A program made the translations under genes and the position numbers. Source: CAVYXA01 sp963846775 (lineage in GTDB: Bacteria; Verrucomicrobiota; Verrucomicrobiia; Chthoniobacterales; UBA10450). Taken from it: a DNA stretch of 64,000 bases. The DNA lies in assembly GCA_963846775.1 (NCBI GenBank), contig CAWJXB010000004.1, positions 1-64,000 of the forward strand, read 5' to 3'. Under the pieces are notes generated by a model, which saw only the letters and a program-made list of their open reading frames with translations, searched no databases and had not been told where the DNA came from. This document shows, in pieces, positions 52,241 to 60,474 of this stretch; position 1 is the first letter of the stretch, and each line of letters begins with the position of its first letter.

Positions 52241-53113
52241 AAACAAATCGAGTTGCGCCCGCTCTTCTTCGGCCACGGCTTTTTTGGTTTCGGCAGGCAA
52301 CACCAGATCGAAACCGAGTCGTTGAGCGAGCCGCTGCCCGGTTTCCGGGGCAAAGCCTTCGTAATGATTGCCGACAAACGCCCAGACATTTTGGACTTCA
52401 TCTAAATGCCGCTCGATCTTGAGCGCCCAGCTATCGAGCGCGGCTTCGCGTTTCCAGAGCAGTTTCTCGTAGCGGTGAAGATGCTTGCCGTCGGTGGTGT
52501 ATTTGGTAGCGTAATCGCCTAACAAACGCAGATACAGAAAATCGGTGGTGCGCGGCAGGAACTCAAAGGGCGCCAGATTGCGTTCGTTCAGAGGGCTGAT
52601 ATCGGCCCAGGCCCAGCAGACGCGATGCTTTTCGAGAAGGCGGATGATTTGCGGCCGGTGCCAGCCGGGATGGCGGAACTCGATGGCGAACCGAAAATCT
52701 CTGGGCAGTTGCGGCAAAAATCTGCGCAATGGCTGGTGGCCATCTTTCGGCGCGAAGGAGGGTGGCAACTGGATGAGAATGACCCGCAGTTTCGCCTTAA
52801 GCGGCTCTATTGCGTTTAGAAAGGCGTCGAGCTCCCGCGTGCAATCGCTCAGCCGGCGAGCATGCGTGATTTCGCGCGGCAACTTGCAGGTAAAACAGAA
52901 ATTTGCCGGCGTGAGCTCGATCCAGCGGCGCAATGTTTCTTCGCTCGGAGCGGCGTAAAAAGTTGAGTCTACTTCGATTGCGGGAAAGTAGCGCGCATAA
53001 AAATCCAGCCAGTGCGTTTGCGGTAACTCCGCCGGATAGAAAGCGCCGGCCCAATCTTCGAATGTCCACGCGCACGTGCCGATGCGGATTTTGTGCTGGT
53101 CGATCAGGTTCAC
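52187..53113 (-). CDS. DUF72-family protein
   Basis: This 308-residue protein has the DUF72 TIM-barrel-like blocks: IRIGTCAWTFEDWAGAFYP, YFPAIEVDSTFYAAPS, FCFTCKLPREITH and FLYLRLLGDYATKY. The function of the family is not established; a nuclease or sugar-binding role has been considered. The last residues (NDEARMTSDASMTKHE) are encoded by the TGACGAA-word repeat and are outside the domain. It is intact and probably soluble. Confidence 0.87.
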   Translation of the reverse strand: MNLIDQHKIRIGTCAWTFEDWAGAFYPAELPQTHWLDFYARYFPAIEVDSTFYAAPSEETLRRWIELTPANFCFTCKLPREITHARRLSDCTRELDAFLNAIEPLKAKLRVILIQLPPSFAPKDGHQPLRRFLPQLPRDFRFAIEFRHPGWHRPQIIRLLEKHRVCWAWADISPLNERNLAPFEFLPRTTDFLYLRLLGDYATKYTTDGKHLHRYEKLLWKREAALDSWALKIERHLDEVQNVWAFVGNHYEGFAPETGQRLAQRLGFDLVLPAETKKAVAEEERAQLDLFENDEARMTSDASMTKHE

Positions 53114-53124
53114 GGAACAGAAGT

Positions 53125-53192
53125 CGAGTAGTGGAGTAACGGAGTAAAGGAATTCCTCCGCTAAACCAATACTCGATTACTCCCGCACTCCC
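53125..53192. repeat. GGAGTAA-word palindromic repeat
   Basis: CGAGTAGTGGAGTAACGGAG (53125-53144) faces TACTCGATTACTCCCGCACT (53170-53189), with GGAATTCC in the middle. It lies in the 138-bp divergent space between the DUF72 and BamD-like genes. Confidence 0.65.
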
Positions 53193-53251
53193 ATCTCCGA
53201 CTCGCTTGGTTCCTTGACGGAAAGAAGAACTAAACTACCCTGCCAGACCGG

Positions 53252-54511
53252 ATGGATTTGCGAGTTCGTGTCATTGTTATTTTTCTGGCGGCTTGGGTGG
53301 CTTTTCCGGCGTTGATGAAGGCGCCAGTGGTGTTTAAGCCGGGGGCCAAGGCGAAGTACATCCCGCCGGGCGAGGAGGAACTGAGTGGGAGCGCGAAAGA
53401 ACTGTTCGACATCGCCCAACAAGCGGAGAACCGCGGCAACCTGAAGCGGGCGCTCTCGGCCTACAAGAGCTTGGTGCGCCATCATCCTAATGACGCGCTC
53501 GCGCCGGGAGCAGTCTATCGGGCCGCGCAATTGGAGGAGCAGATGCACATGTACATTCCGGCGGCGCAATATTACCGTCTCTTGGTGGAACACTTTCCCA
53601 GGAGCCCGCATTTTGACGAAGCGATCGAGGCGCAATTTCGAATCGGCGAGATTTATCTTCGTGGTAAGAAACAAAAGGTGCTGGGCGTGCCGCTCGGTTC
53701 GCCGATGGAGCGCGCGGTTGAGATCTTTGCCGCGGTGGTACGGACGGCGCCGTACGGGAAATACACGGCGCGGGCGCAGTTCAATATTGGCCTGGCCCGG
53801 GAGAAAGACGGTGCGGTCGAAGCGGCGCTCGATGCCTATCAAGCAGTGATCGACAAGTTCCCTAACGAACCGGTCGCCGCCGCCGCACAATATCAGATCG
53901 GCTACATTTGGTTTCAAGCGGCCCGGGCCGGATCGAAGGACATCAACGCCACGGCTAAGGCCAAAACGGCCTTTCAGGATTTTCTGTTTCGTTACCCGAA
54001 CAACGAGAAAGCCGCGCAAGCCAGAGCTTACTTGGAGAAGTTGGAAAAGAAACAAACCAGCAGCTCATTTCAGGTGGCGCAGTTTTATGACAAACAAAAA
54101 AAATATCGGGCCGCGGTCATTTATTACAACGAAGTGATTCGGCAACAGCCGGGCTCGAAAGAAAGCGAGGAAGCGAAGAAACGGATCGATCAGCTTCGCG
54201 CGAAATTAGGCGACACCGCCTTGCAGCCCGCGTATGTCGCGGCCGAGGAAGCGAAGAAGAAGGAAACGGAAAAAAACAAAGCGCAGGGTGCAGGCACCAC
54301 GGCCACACCGACATCGGAACAGACGCCGGCGGAACCGGCTTCATCCAACAGCGCCTCGAGTCCGGAGCCGGCAAGATCGACAGTGGATCGGCCCGTATCA
54401 CCACCCGCGAGCGATCTGGTTCAACCGCCGCCATCGCTTCTGCCGGACCGTAACCCATTTGACACCGCGCCGGAGCCGAGTGCCACGCCGGAAACCTCGC
54501 CTACGCCGTGA
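53252..54511 (+). CDS. BamD-like tetratricopeptide envelope protein
   Basis: The protein has 419 residues, a start that looks like a signal anchor (VRVIVIFLAAWVAFPALM) and no lipobox Cys. Then come tandem TPR-like units: ELFDIAQQAENRGNLKRALS, AAQYYRLLVEHFPRSPHFDEA, IGLAREKDGAVEAALDAYQ and YYNEVIRQQPGSKESEEA. This is the order of BamD, which docks on BamA. The final 90 residues are Pro/Thr/Ser/Glu-rich and disordered. It overlaps the LptE-like gene by 4 nt. The partner Omp85 protein is elsewhere (33166). Confidence 0.78.
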   Translation: MDLRVRVIVIFLAAWVAFPALMKAPVVFKPGAKAKYIPPGEEELSGSAKELFDIAQQAENRGNLKRALSAYKSLVRHHPNDALAPGAVYRAAQLEEQMHMYIPAAQYYRLLVEHFPRSPHFDEAIEAQFRIGEIYLRGKKQKVLGVPLGSPMERAVEIFAAVVRTAPYGKYTARAQFNIGLAREKDGAVEAALDAYQAVIDKFPNEPVAAAAQYQIGYIWFQAARAGSKDINATAKAKTAFQDFLFRYPNNEKAAQARAYLEKLEKKQTSSSFQVAQFYDKQKKYRAAVIYYNEVIRQQPGSKESEEAKKRIDQLRAKLGDTALQPAYVAAEEAKKKETEKNKAQGAGTTATPTSEQTPAEPASSNSASSPEPARSTVDRPVSPPASDLVQPPPSLLPDRNPFDTAPEPSATPETSPTP

Positions 54512-55017
54512 GAGCTATTCGGATCTCAGCCGCGATCACTTGCTGCTACTTGAGCGGTTGTCTCGGTTACCACATCGGTCCGGCCAAGCCTTATTATTTG
54601 CGCGACGTCCACACCATCGCAGTGCCGACGTTTCAAAATCATACGCTCGTTCCGCGCATTGAAGTTTTGGTCACAGATACCGTCATCAAGCAACTGCAAC
54701 AGGACGGCACATTCAAGATCGGCAGCGACGGAAACGGCGATGCCACTTTAATGGGCGACGTCGTCGAAATTACACGCACGCCGGCACGGTCCGTGCGCGG
54801 CAATGTTCTGCAGACGACCGAATTCAACATGACCATGCGATTGAAGTATCGCGTGGTCGCGCGCAACGGCTCCGATTTGGTTTCCTCGGCCAGCGCCATC
54901 GGCCGGACCAGTTTCTTTGTCAGCAGCGATCCCACCACGGACGAGCGCCAGGCCCTCCCACTCGCGACCGAGGATCTTGCCACCCGCCTGACGACACAAT
55001 TGACCGAGGGCTGGTGA
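54508..55017 (+). CDS. LptE-like lipopolysaccharide assembly lipoprotein
   Basis: This 169-residue protein has a lipoprotein signal (RAIRISAAITCCYLSGC, with lipobox LSGC) and starts at GTG overlapping the previous stop. The mature core begins YHIGPAKPYYLRDVHTIAVP, with TFQNHTLVPRIEVLVTDTVI next. This order is typical of LptE-family proteins, which plug the LptD barrel. A role in lipopolysaccharide export is likely but no lptD is seen. Confidence 0.82.
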   Translation: MRAIRISAAITCCYLSGCLGYHIGPAKPYYLRDVHTIAVPTFQNHTLVPRIEVLVTDTVIKQLQQDGTFKIGSDGNGDATLMGDVVEITRTPARSVRGNVLQTTEFNMTMRLKYRVVARNGSDLVSSASAIGRTSFFVSSDPTTDERQALPLATEDLATRLTTQLTEGW

Positions 55018-55023
55018 TGCTGG

Positions 55024-55902
55024 ATGAAAGGCGAAGCAAAACTGTGGGCCATTCTCAACGACAAACTCGACACGCTTTTAGCCGCTAACCGTTTTCCGGA
55101 AGCGCTTCGCGTTGCGACAACGGCCCTCGATTTGGCCAAACGCAGTTTTGCCGAAAACGAGCCGTCGCTTGCGATCAGCCATGAAAAAGTCGGGCAGTTG
55201 TTAGACCAAAATGGCGACCGCATCGCGGCCAAGAGCCATCTACTCACGGCCTATTCCGTCCGGGAAAAAGCGGAGCCGCCGGACAAGGGGGCGGTTTTTC
55301 GTTCCGCGCGGCAGCTGGCGTTTTTGTGCGATCAGCTGGGGCAATCGGAAGAGGCCATCCGGTTTTATGAACGCGCCATCGCCATTGGCGGCGAGATGGA
55401 CGATCTCCCTTATTCCGACCTCGGGACGATCTTGAATAACGTCGCACTCATTTTTCGGAAGTGCGGACGGCAAAAGGCCGCCGAGCCGTATTACTTGCAC
55501 GCGCTCGAGATTTACGAGAAACAACTCGGCCCGAACCATCCCGACGTCGCGTCGGTCCTGAACAATCTCGCCGTCTTTTACACCAACGAGCGTCGCTACT
55601 CCGAAGCTGAGAAGATTCACCTGCGCGCCCTGTCGATCCGGGAGAAGGCGCTGCCGCCGACCCATCCGGATATTGCCCAATCGAAATGCAATCTTGCGGT
55701 CGTCTATCATTCCCGCGGGGATTACGCGAAGGCGGCCGAGCTATATCGCGCTTCGCTCGAAACCTGGGAGGCGACGACGGAAAAACCGCCGCAAGATTAC
55801 GAAATCGTTGCGTCAAATTATGCCGATTTGCTGCGCTCACTCGGCCAGGCCCGTAAGGCACAGCAATTGGAAGCCCGCGCGCGAAAACGTCGACGTGAAT
55901 GA
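55024..55902 (+). CDS. TPR-repeat protein (kinesin-light-chain type)
   Basis: The 292 residues are nearly all tetratricopeptide repeats, with the 42-residue kinesin light-chain spacing: YLHALEIYEKQLGPNHPDVA, LNNLAVFYTNERRYSEAEKI and HLRALSIREKALPPTHPDIA. They probably scaffold protein contacts. No signal or enzyme domain is seen. It starts 6 nt after the LptE-like stop. The C-terminus is basic (ARARKRRRE). The function is unknown, and co-expression with envelope genes is the only clue. Confidence 0.75.
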   Translation: MKGEAKLWAILNDKLDTLLAANRFPEALRVATTALDLAKRSFAENEPSLAISHEKVGQLLDQNGDRIAAKSHLLTAYSVREKAEPPDKGAVFRSARQLAFLCDQLGQSEEAIRFYERAIAIGGEMDDLPYSDLGTILNNVALIFRKCGRQKAAEPYYLHALEIYEKQLGPNHPDVASVLNNLAVFYTNERRYSEAEKIHLRALSIREKALPPTHPDIAQSKCNLAVVYHSRGDYAKAAELYRASLETWEATTEKPPQDYEIVASNYADLLRSLGQARKAQQLEARARKRRRE

Positions 55903-55977
55903 GAAGAACAGGATCCGTAATCACTTTAGCCGCTTGCGCCTCCGGCATGATGCGCGATTTTACCTGCCGCTTCCTAC

Positions 55978-56059
55978 GCTCGCGTGGCGGAACTGGCAGA
56001 CGCGTACGGCTCAGGACCGTATGGGGCGACCCGTGGAGGTTCGAGTCCTCTCGCGAGCA
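55978..56059 (+). tRNA. tRNA-Leu(CAG)
   Basis: The acceptor stem GCTCGCG (55978-55984) pairs with CGCGAGC (56052-56058). The anticodon stem TACGG/CCGTA holds the loop CTCAGGA with anticodon CAG. A class II variable arm (GGGGCGACCC) and a T-loop TTCGAGT are present. The length is 82 nt, with no encoded CCA. Unlike the sequence at 500-586, it has all invariant bases visible. Confidence 0.95.
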
Positions 56060-56107
56060 CGATTCATCGGCTTGACCTTCGCGCGTTTTCCTTGTTAAGC
56101 CGAGCCC

Positions 56108-57205
56108 GTGAAACGCCTGACCTGGCTCGATATTTCCAAGGGGCTAGCCATTTGCTGGGTCGTTTATTTTCATTTTTTCCGGACCTGCTTCGAGAATTAT
56201 CAATTGCCGCCGCCGGATTGGAGTGGGATCGCGGCCGTCGCGATCTCGATCTTGCGCATCGCCTGGTGGAAAATCTCCGGGATCGGTTTTCATGCCGTCG
56301 GTGTCTTCATCATCCTGGGTGGTTGGACGCTGATGCATTCGACCATGCGCCGGGCCGAGGCAGCGCCGATCCATTGGGGCGAGTGGTACGGTGCGCGATT
56401 TCTTCGGCTCTATCCAATGTATTGGGTAGCGCATCTGGTTTATCTCGTGTCGCCCTTCGTGGCTCGACTCGAGCCGGTGGACGACCGGATTGTGCTCAGC
56501 TTACTCGGCCTGCGCTTCATCAACATCGAGATGAATTTTATGTACCTGAACGCAGCGTGGTGGTACTTCTCAATGCTGATTCAATTGTATCTGATTTTTC
56601 CGCTGCTGTTTCTGGCTGCGCGACGTTTGGGTCCGTTGTTCTTTTTGATCGTTGCGTGCGTCATCGGTTTGCTCACGCGCTATTTGTTGCTCGTCGTTTA
56701 CCCGCAGAACGGGCTTTGGCTGCTTGGCGGCCTGGCCATTTGCCGGTTACCGGAGTTTGCTCTGGGAATGGGGCTTGCGCTTTGGTACAGCCGCGCCCCG
56801 GCACGCGTCGAATGGTTTCTCTTGCGCGGCCCCGGATTCCTCATCGGCCTCGCCCTTTATCCAGGCGCGCTTTGGCTCTACCACGGGCTCGAGCGTTACG
56901 TTTTTGTCGATTTTGCCACGGGGACGTGTTGCTTTCTCGAAGTCGCTGGCATCGCGGGCTTGATCGCGCGGTTCGGCGGGCCCGCGAAAATCTTCGCGCT
57001 GATCGGCGCGTATTCGTACGGGCTCTACTTGATTCATCAACCGTACGTTATCTGGCTCGGCCTGCGCATTCGTCCGCTGTCGATCCCCGCTTTCCTCGGC
57101 GTTTCTGTCGTAACCATTGCCGTTCTCAGCGTATGGGGAATCGTCTTGGAAAAATCAGTCAACGTGTTCGTCGGCAAGCTGGCCCAATTGAATCGTCGCC
57201 GATGA
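56108..57205 (+). CDS. acyltransferase family 3 membrane protein
   Basis: This 365-residue protein has about ten hydrophobic helices and starts with KRLTWLDISKGLAICWVVYF, where His22 follows. In OafA/NolL-type acyltransferases an H in the first helix is catalytic. The Arg block ARFLRLYPMYWVAH is the family's second signature, and SYGLYLIHQPYVIW the final one. It probably acetylates a surface sugar or lipid. The GTG start at 56108 gives the correct first helix. It overlaps no neighbour. A longer in-frame ORF in another frame (55984-57309) is a shadow. Confidence 0.85.
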   Translation: MKRLTWLDISKGLAICWVVYFHFFRTCFENYQLPPPDWSGIAAVAISILRIAWWKISGIGFHAVGVFIILGGWTLMHSTMRRAEAAPIHWGEWYGARFLRLYPMYWVAHLVYLVSPFVARLEPVDDRIVLSLLGLRFINIEMNFMYLNAAWWYFSMLIQLYLIFPLLFLAARRLGPLFFLIVACVIGLLTRYLLLVVYPQNGLWLLGGLAICRLPEFALGMGLALWYSRAPARVEWFLLRGPGFLIGLALYPGALWLYHGLERYVFVDFATGTCCFLEVAGIAGLIARFGGPAKIFALIGAYSYGLYLIHQPYVIWLGLRIRPLSIPAFLGVSVVTIAVLSVWGIVLEKSVNVFVGKLAQLNRRR

Positions 57206-57258
57206 GGAAAAACGCATGGGTAACCGATACCCAAAAAAAGTTACAAGAAAGTCAAAAA

Positions 57259-57321
57259 AAAGCTTGCCTTTCGTCACGGAATTTGCCAGCATCGCGATTC
57301 GTTGAATGAAACCATACTAAT
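57259..57321 (+). promoter_or_regulatory. conserved upstream element of the first PEP-CTERM gene
   Basis: AAGCTTGCCTTTCGTCACGG with AATTTGCCAGCATCGCGATT follows a long A-rich stretch. The second gene has the same element at 57968-58009 (GGCTTGCATTTCGCGACG, then AAATTTGCCAGCCTCGCGAT). TTTCGCGACGAAA in the second is a perfect dyad. A regulator-binding site or promoter is likely. Confidence 0.45.
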
Positions 57322-57912
57322 ATGAAACGCACGAACGTAGCCTTTTTCATTTCTGCGCTCCTCATGATTTGTGCTTTTTCCCAGGTCCGGGCTGACGCTC
57401 CGACCACCGCGATCACGGGTTCCGCATCGTTTTTCGGCAACGTGACCGCATCGGGCGCGAGTGGAGGAGGTTTGACGTCGATCACTTTTGGCTCGAATTG
57501 GACTTTTGTTACCGGCAACGGCAGCTTCGGCTCGATCCTGCTGGGGACGCCGGCCGCATTCAACAATTTCAGCTTCACTGGCGATGGCACGGCAGCAGTT
57601 TTGAGCTCACCGGCCATGCCGCTTTGGTCCTTAACATCCGGCGGGAACAATTTCTCGTTCAACCTCCAGAGTCTCACCAACGGACATACTGAGACTGGCG
57701 CCATGGCCTTTACCGGTATGGGAACACTTTTTGCCACCGGTTTTGATGCAACCCCGGCGAGCTTTAGCATGAGCGGGACGGGTACCAATTTCTTCTACGA
57801 ATTGTCGTTCGTGACCAACACGGCTGTTCCGGAACCGAGTTCGATCGCGCTCGCCGGTTTCGGTCTCGCGCTCTGCGGCGCAGTTAGCTATTTCCGTCGC
57901 CGCCGGGTTTAA
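57322..57912 (+). CDS. PEP-CTERM secreted protein, paralog 1
   Basis: The 196 residues have a signal peptide (TNVAFFISALLMICAFSQVRA) and a beta-rich passenger (AITGSASFFGNVTASGAS, NNFSFTGDGTAAV, LTNGHTETGAMAF). The C-terminal sorting tag has VPEPSS, a hydrophobic helix (IALAGFGLALCGAVSYF) and RRRR. PEP-CTERM tags are recognised by an exosortase. The gene encoding it is not in this window. The passenger has no known enzymatic motif. It may be part of the surface or an extracellular matrix. Confidence 0.9.
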   Translation: MKRTNVAFFISALLMICAFSQVRADAPTTAITGSASFFGNVTASGASGGGLTSITFGSNWTFVTGNGSFGSILLGTPAAFNNFSFTGDGTAAVLSSPAMPLWSLTSGGNNFSFNLQSLTNGHTETGAMAFTGMGTLFATGFDATPASFSMSGTGTNFFYELSFVTNTAVPEPSSIALAGFGLALCGAVSYFRRRRV

Positions 57913-58041
57913 ACACATTCTCAGGCAGTCAGCGGTCGCCGGGTTCGCAAAATCTTTTTTGCGAAAAGGCTTGCATTTCGCGACGAAATTTGCCAGCCTC
58001 GCGATTGGGTTCAGTGAAACCCAACATAAACCCCATATAAT

Positions 58042-58632
58042 ATGAACCGCACCAACTTGGTTTTGGTCATTTCCGCGTTCCTCATCATCCCTGCTTTTTC
58101 TCAGCTCCGTGCCGAGGCTCCGACCAGCGCGATCACGGGTTCCGCATCGTTTTTCGGCAGCGTGACCGCATCGGGTGCGAGCGGAGGAGGTTTGACATCG
58201 ATCACTTTCGGCTCGAATTGGAGTTTTGTTACGGGCCTTGGTCTCTACGCTGGAATTCCGCCTGGAACGCCAGTCGCATTCAACAATTTCAGCTTCACTG
58301 GCGATGGCACGGGCGCGGTCTTGACTGCCCCGGCCATGCCGCTCTGGTCTTTCTCATACCTCGGGAACAATTACTCTTTCAATCTCCAAGGTCTCACCAA
58401 TGGACATACTGAGAGCGGTGCCATGGCCTTTACCGGTATGGGAACACTTTTTGCCACCGGTTTTGATGCAACCCCGGCGAGCTTTAGCATGAGCGGGACG
58501 GGCACCAATTTCTCTTACGAATTGTCGTTCGTGACCAACACGGCTGTCCCCGAACCGAGTTCGATCGCACTGGCCGGTTTCGGTTTCGCGCTCTGCGGCG
58601 CAGTGACCTATTTCCGACGTCGGCGGACTTAG
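58042..58632 (+). CDS. PEP-CTERM secreted protein, paralog 2
   Basis: It is a close paralog of the gene at 57322. More than 80 bp around GCCATGGCCTTTACCGGTAT are identical between the two, a recent duplication or conversion. The signal is NLVLVISAFLIIPAFSQLRA. The sorting tag is VPEPSSIALAGFGFALCGAV with an Arg tail. TATAAT at 58036-58041 abuts the ATG, an odd spacing for a promoter. The stop is 17 bp from the next paralog, so the two may be in one mRNA. Confidence 0.9.
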   Translation: MNRTNLVLVISAFLIIPAFSQLRAEAPTSAITGSASFFGSVTASGASGGGLTSITFGSNWSFVTGLGLYAGIPPGTPVAFNNFSFTGDGTGAVLTAPAMPLWSFSYLGNNYSFNLQGLTNGHTESGAMAFTGMGTLFATGFDATPASFSMSGTGTNFSYELSFVTNTAVPEPSSIALAGFGFALCGAVTYFRRRRT

Positions 58633-58649
58633 CGCGTCTGAAAACAACA

Positions 58650-59270
58650 ATGAAAGCAACTAAGTTTGCGTCATTGTTTGGTTGCTTGTTCTTGACCGTT
58701 GTTTCGATAGGTGAACTCCGCGCAGTTCCAAACACGATGATTACCGGTTCGGCGTCGTTTATGGGCGGTACCACGGCGTCGGGAGCGAGCGGCGTTGGAA
58801 CAACGACGGTATCTTTCAACAACGATTGGAGCTTTCTTAGCGGCACCGGAACATATGCGGGTATTGGGTCGCAAGCGGCTAGCTTCACGTCCTCGTTTAT
58901 GTTTACTGGCGATGGCAACAGTGTTGTGCTGCTCTCGGCCCCGGTCACCAATTTCTGGAGCTTCACTACTATGGGAGGCACGTACCGTTTCGATCTCGCG
59001 GCCCTGACTAATGGCCACGTTGAGGGCGCTGCCATGACCTTTCGCGGCACCGGCACACTTTTCGGGACTAATCTCGATGCAACGCCTGCAACCTTTAGCA
59101 TGGACGGCACAGGCACGAATTTCACGTTTCAGTTCGTGACGAACACTGCGAATAGTACTCCGGATACCGGTTCGACGATCCTGCTAATGATCGTCGGCCT
59201 GACCGGTCTCTTCGCCTGCCGGCGTCGATTCGAGAGACAAACGCTGACGGCCCAAACGCGGAAAAACTGA
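58650..59270 (+). CDS. VPDSG-CTERM-type secreted protein, paralog 3 (TPDTGST tag)
   Basis: The passenger is of the same family (NTMITGSASFMGGTTASGAS, SFMFTGDGN, LTNGHVEGAAMTF), but the C-terminal tag is TPDTGST, then the helix ILLMIVGLTGLFAC and RRRFE. That is the VPDSG-CTERM pattern, with Thr for Val. Such tags belong to verrucomicrobial sorting systems. A further basic tail (RQTLTAQTRKN) follows. The protein has 206 residues with a signal peptide (FASLFGCLFLTVVSIGELRA). It is 17 bp from paralog 2. Confidence 0.88.
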   Translation: MKATKFASLFGCLFLTVVSIGELRAVPNTMITGSASFMGGTTASGASGVGTTTVSFNNDWSFLSGTGTYAGIGSQAASFTSSFMFTGDGNSVVLLSAPVTNFWSFTTMGGTYRFDLAALTNGHVEGAAMTFRGTGTLFGTNLDATPATFSMDGTGTNFTFQFVTNTANSTPDTGSTILLMIVGLTGLFACRRRFERQTLTAQTRKN

Positions 59271-59297
59271 AAAGCTGAAAATTTCAGCATCAGCTTT
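59266..59297. repeat. GCTGAAAA-word palindrome, copy 2
   Basis: ACTGAAAAGCTGAAAATTTC and AGCATCAGCTTTCC lie immediately after the paralog 3 stop. It resembles copy 3 at 60416-60474 in the same relative place. Confidence 0.6.
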
Positions 59298-59774
59298 CCC
59301 CTAAAATGTTCCGAGTCGCTCTCTTCAGCGATTGAAGCTGATCCGGTTGGTGATGCTCGGAAAAAACCGACAGTGCAAGCTTTGTTGACGGCCGTGTGCG
59401 TTCGGAACCGGCGACGGCCCCTCTCGGCAATGTCGCCTTCTGGTTAGACTCGGCTGTCTCACAACCGAGTTCTAGCCGCACTGGCCGGGTGCGCCTGGCG
59501 AAGTGTGCCGCGCCGCCGCCGCGCTTCTCACCATTGCTGCTTTTTCCGGACCGGGAACCCGCAATGTTTCGGTCTCGCCCCCTGTCAGGGGCGCCTGGCG
59601 ACCTGTTTCTGCCGTCGGCGGGATTTTACGCAATTTGAGGCAACCAGGGGTGGGCCGGCTTGCGAAATTTTGTAGCGGAAAAGCTTGTATTTTTTCGTTA
59701 AATTTGGAAAAATAAAAACCGTAAGATCACGCTATTATCATAAACACAACCAAAATCATGAAAGATTATATACT
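59271..59774 (+). pseudogene. intergenic region with remnant of a PEP-CTERM-tag gene
   Basis: This 504-bp gap has no intact gene. CGGCTGTCTCACAACCGAGT (59451-59470) plus CTAGCCGCACTGGCCGG (59472-59488) is close to the coding end of paralog 2 (CGGCTGTCCCCGAACCGAGT, then CGATCGCACTGGCCGG). Its reading frame is broken. The left part (59300-59420) matches the downstream flank of paralog 4, so it is an old copy of the array unit. The right part (59660-59774) holds the promoter region of paralog 4 with GCTTGTATTTTTTCG. Confidence 0.55.
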
Positions 59775-60419
59775 ATGAGACCCATAACTAAAATAACTAA
59801 ATTCGTGTCACTGTTCGGCTGCTTGCTTTTGGCCGTCGTTTCCACAGGCCAACTTCGCGCAGTTCCAAACACGATGATTACCGGCTCGGCCGCGTTTGCT
59901 GGCAGTACCACGGCCTCGGGACCGAGCGGTGGCGGATTAACCACAATGTCCTTTAGCCCGAACTGGAGCTTCCTGAACGGTACCGGGACATATTCCGGCA
60001 TTCTGCAAACTGCCGCGACCTTCACGCCCTCGTTTAGCTTTACAGGCGATGGCATTGGCGTCGTTCTCTCGGCTCCAGTTATCAACTTCTGGAGCTTCAC
60101 TTCGGGAGGCAATACCTACAGCTTCGAACTCTCGGCCCTGACCAATGGCCACGTTCAGGCCGATATGATGTCCTTTACCGGCACCGGCACACTTTTCGCG
60201 ACAGGATACGATCCAACGCCCGCGACTTTTAGCATGAACGGCACAGGCGAGAATTTCGCCTTTCAATTGTCGTTCGTGACGAACACTGCGACTGGCAATG
60301 GTTCAGTTCCAGATACAGGTTCAACACTTCTGCTGCTGAGCTGTAGCATGGTCGGTCTCCTAGCCTGCTGGCGACGATTTGAAAGACCACCGGTGACGGT
60401 CCAGATGCGGAAACGCTGA
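59775..60419 (+). CDS. VPDSG-CTERM-type secreted protein, paralog 4 (VPDTGST tag)
   Basis: The 214 residues from ATG 59775 have a signal peptide (TKFVSLFGCLLLAVVSTGQ) followed by the common passenger (NTMITGSAAFAGSTTASGPS, SFSFTGDGI, LTNGHVQADMMSF). The tag is VPDTGSTLLLLSCSMVGLL with Arg residues next. It is nearest to paralog 3 by signal and tag. An in-frame codon at 59685 would add an AT-rich leader and is not chosen. TATACTATG at the start resembles the TATAATATG of paralog 2. Confidence 0.88.
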   Translation: MRPITKITKFVSLFGCLLLAVVSTGQLRAVPNTMITGSAAFAGSTTASGPSGGGLTTMSFSPNWSFLNGTGTYSGILQTAATFTPSFSFTGDGIGVVLSAPVINFWSFTSGGNTYSFELSALTNGHVQADMMSFTGTGTLFATGYDPTPATFSMNGTGENFAFQLSFVTNTATGNGSVPDTGSTLLLLSCSMVGLLACWRRFERPPVTVQMRKR

Positions 60420-60474
60420 AAACTGAAAAGCTGAGAATTTCAGGGTGTCCGGATTTCGGCATATCAGCTTTTCC
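60416..60474. repeat. GCTGAAAA-word palindrome, copy 3
   Basis: GCTGAAAACTGAAAAGCTGA faces ATATCAGCTTTTCC. It follows the paralog 4 stop. Confidence 0.65.

Noticed and set aside
55984..57309. 441-codon plus-strand ORF over the tRNA-Leu and acyltransferase gene
   Set aside because: It begins inside the tRNA and is out of frame with the acyltransferase, whose helices and signatures are clear. The product is Arg/Leu/His-rich without structure.
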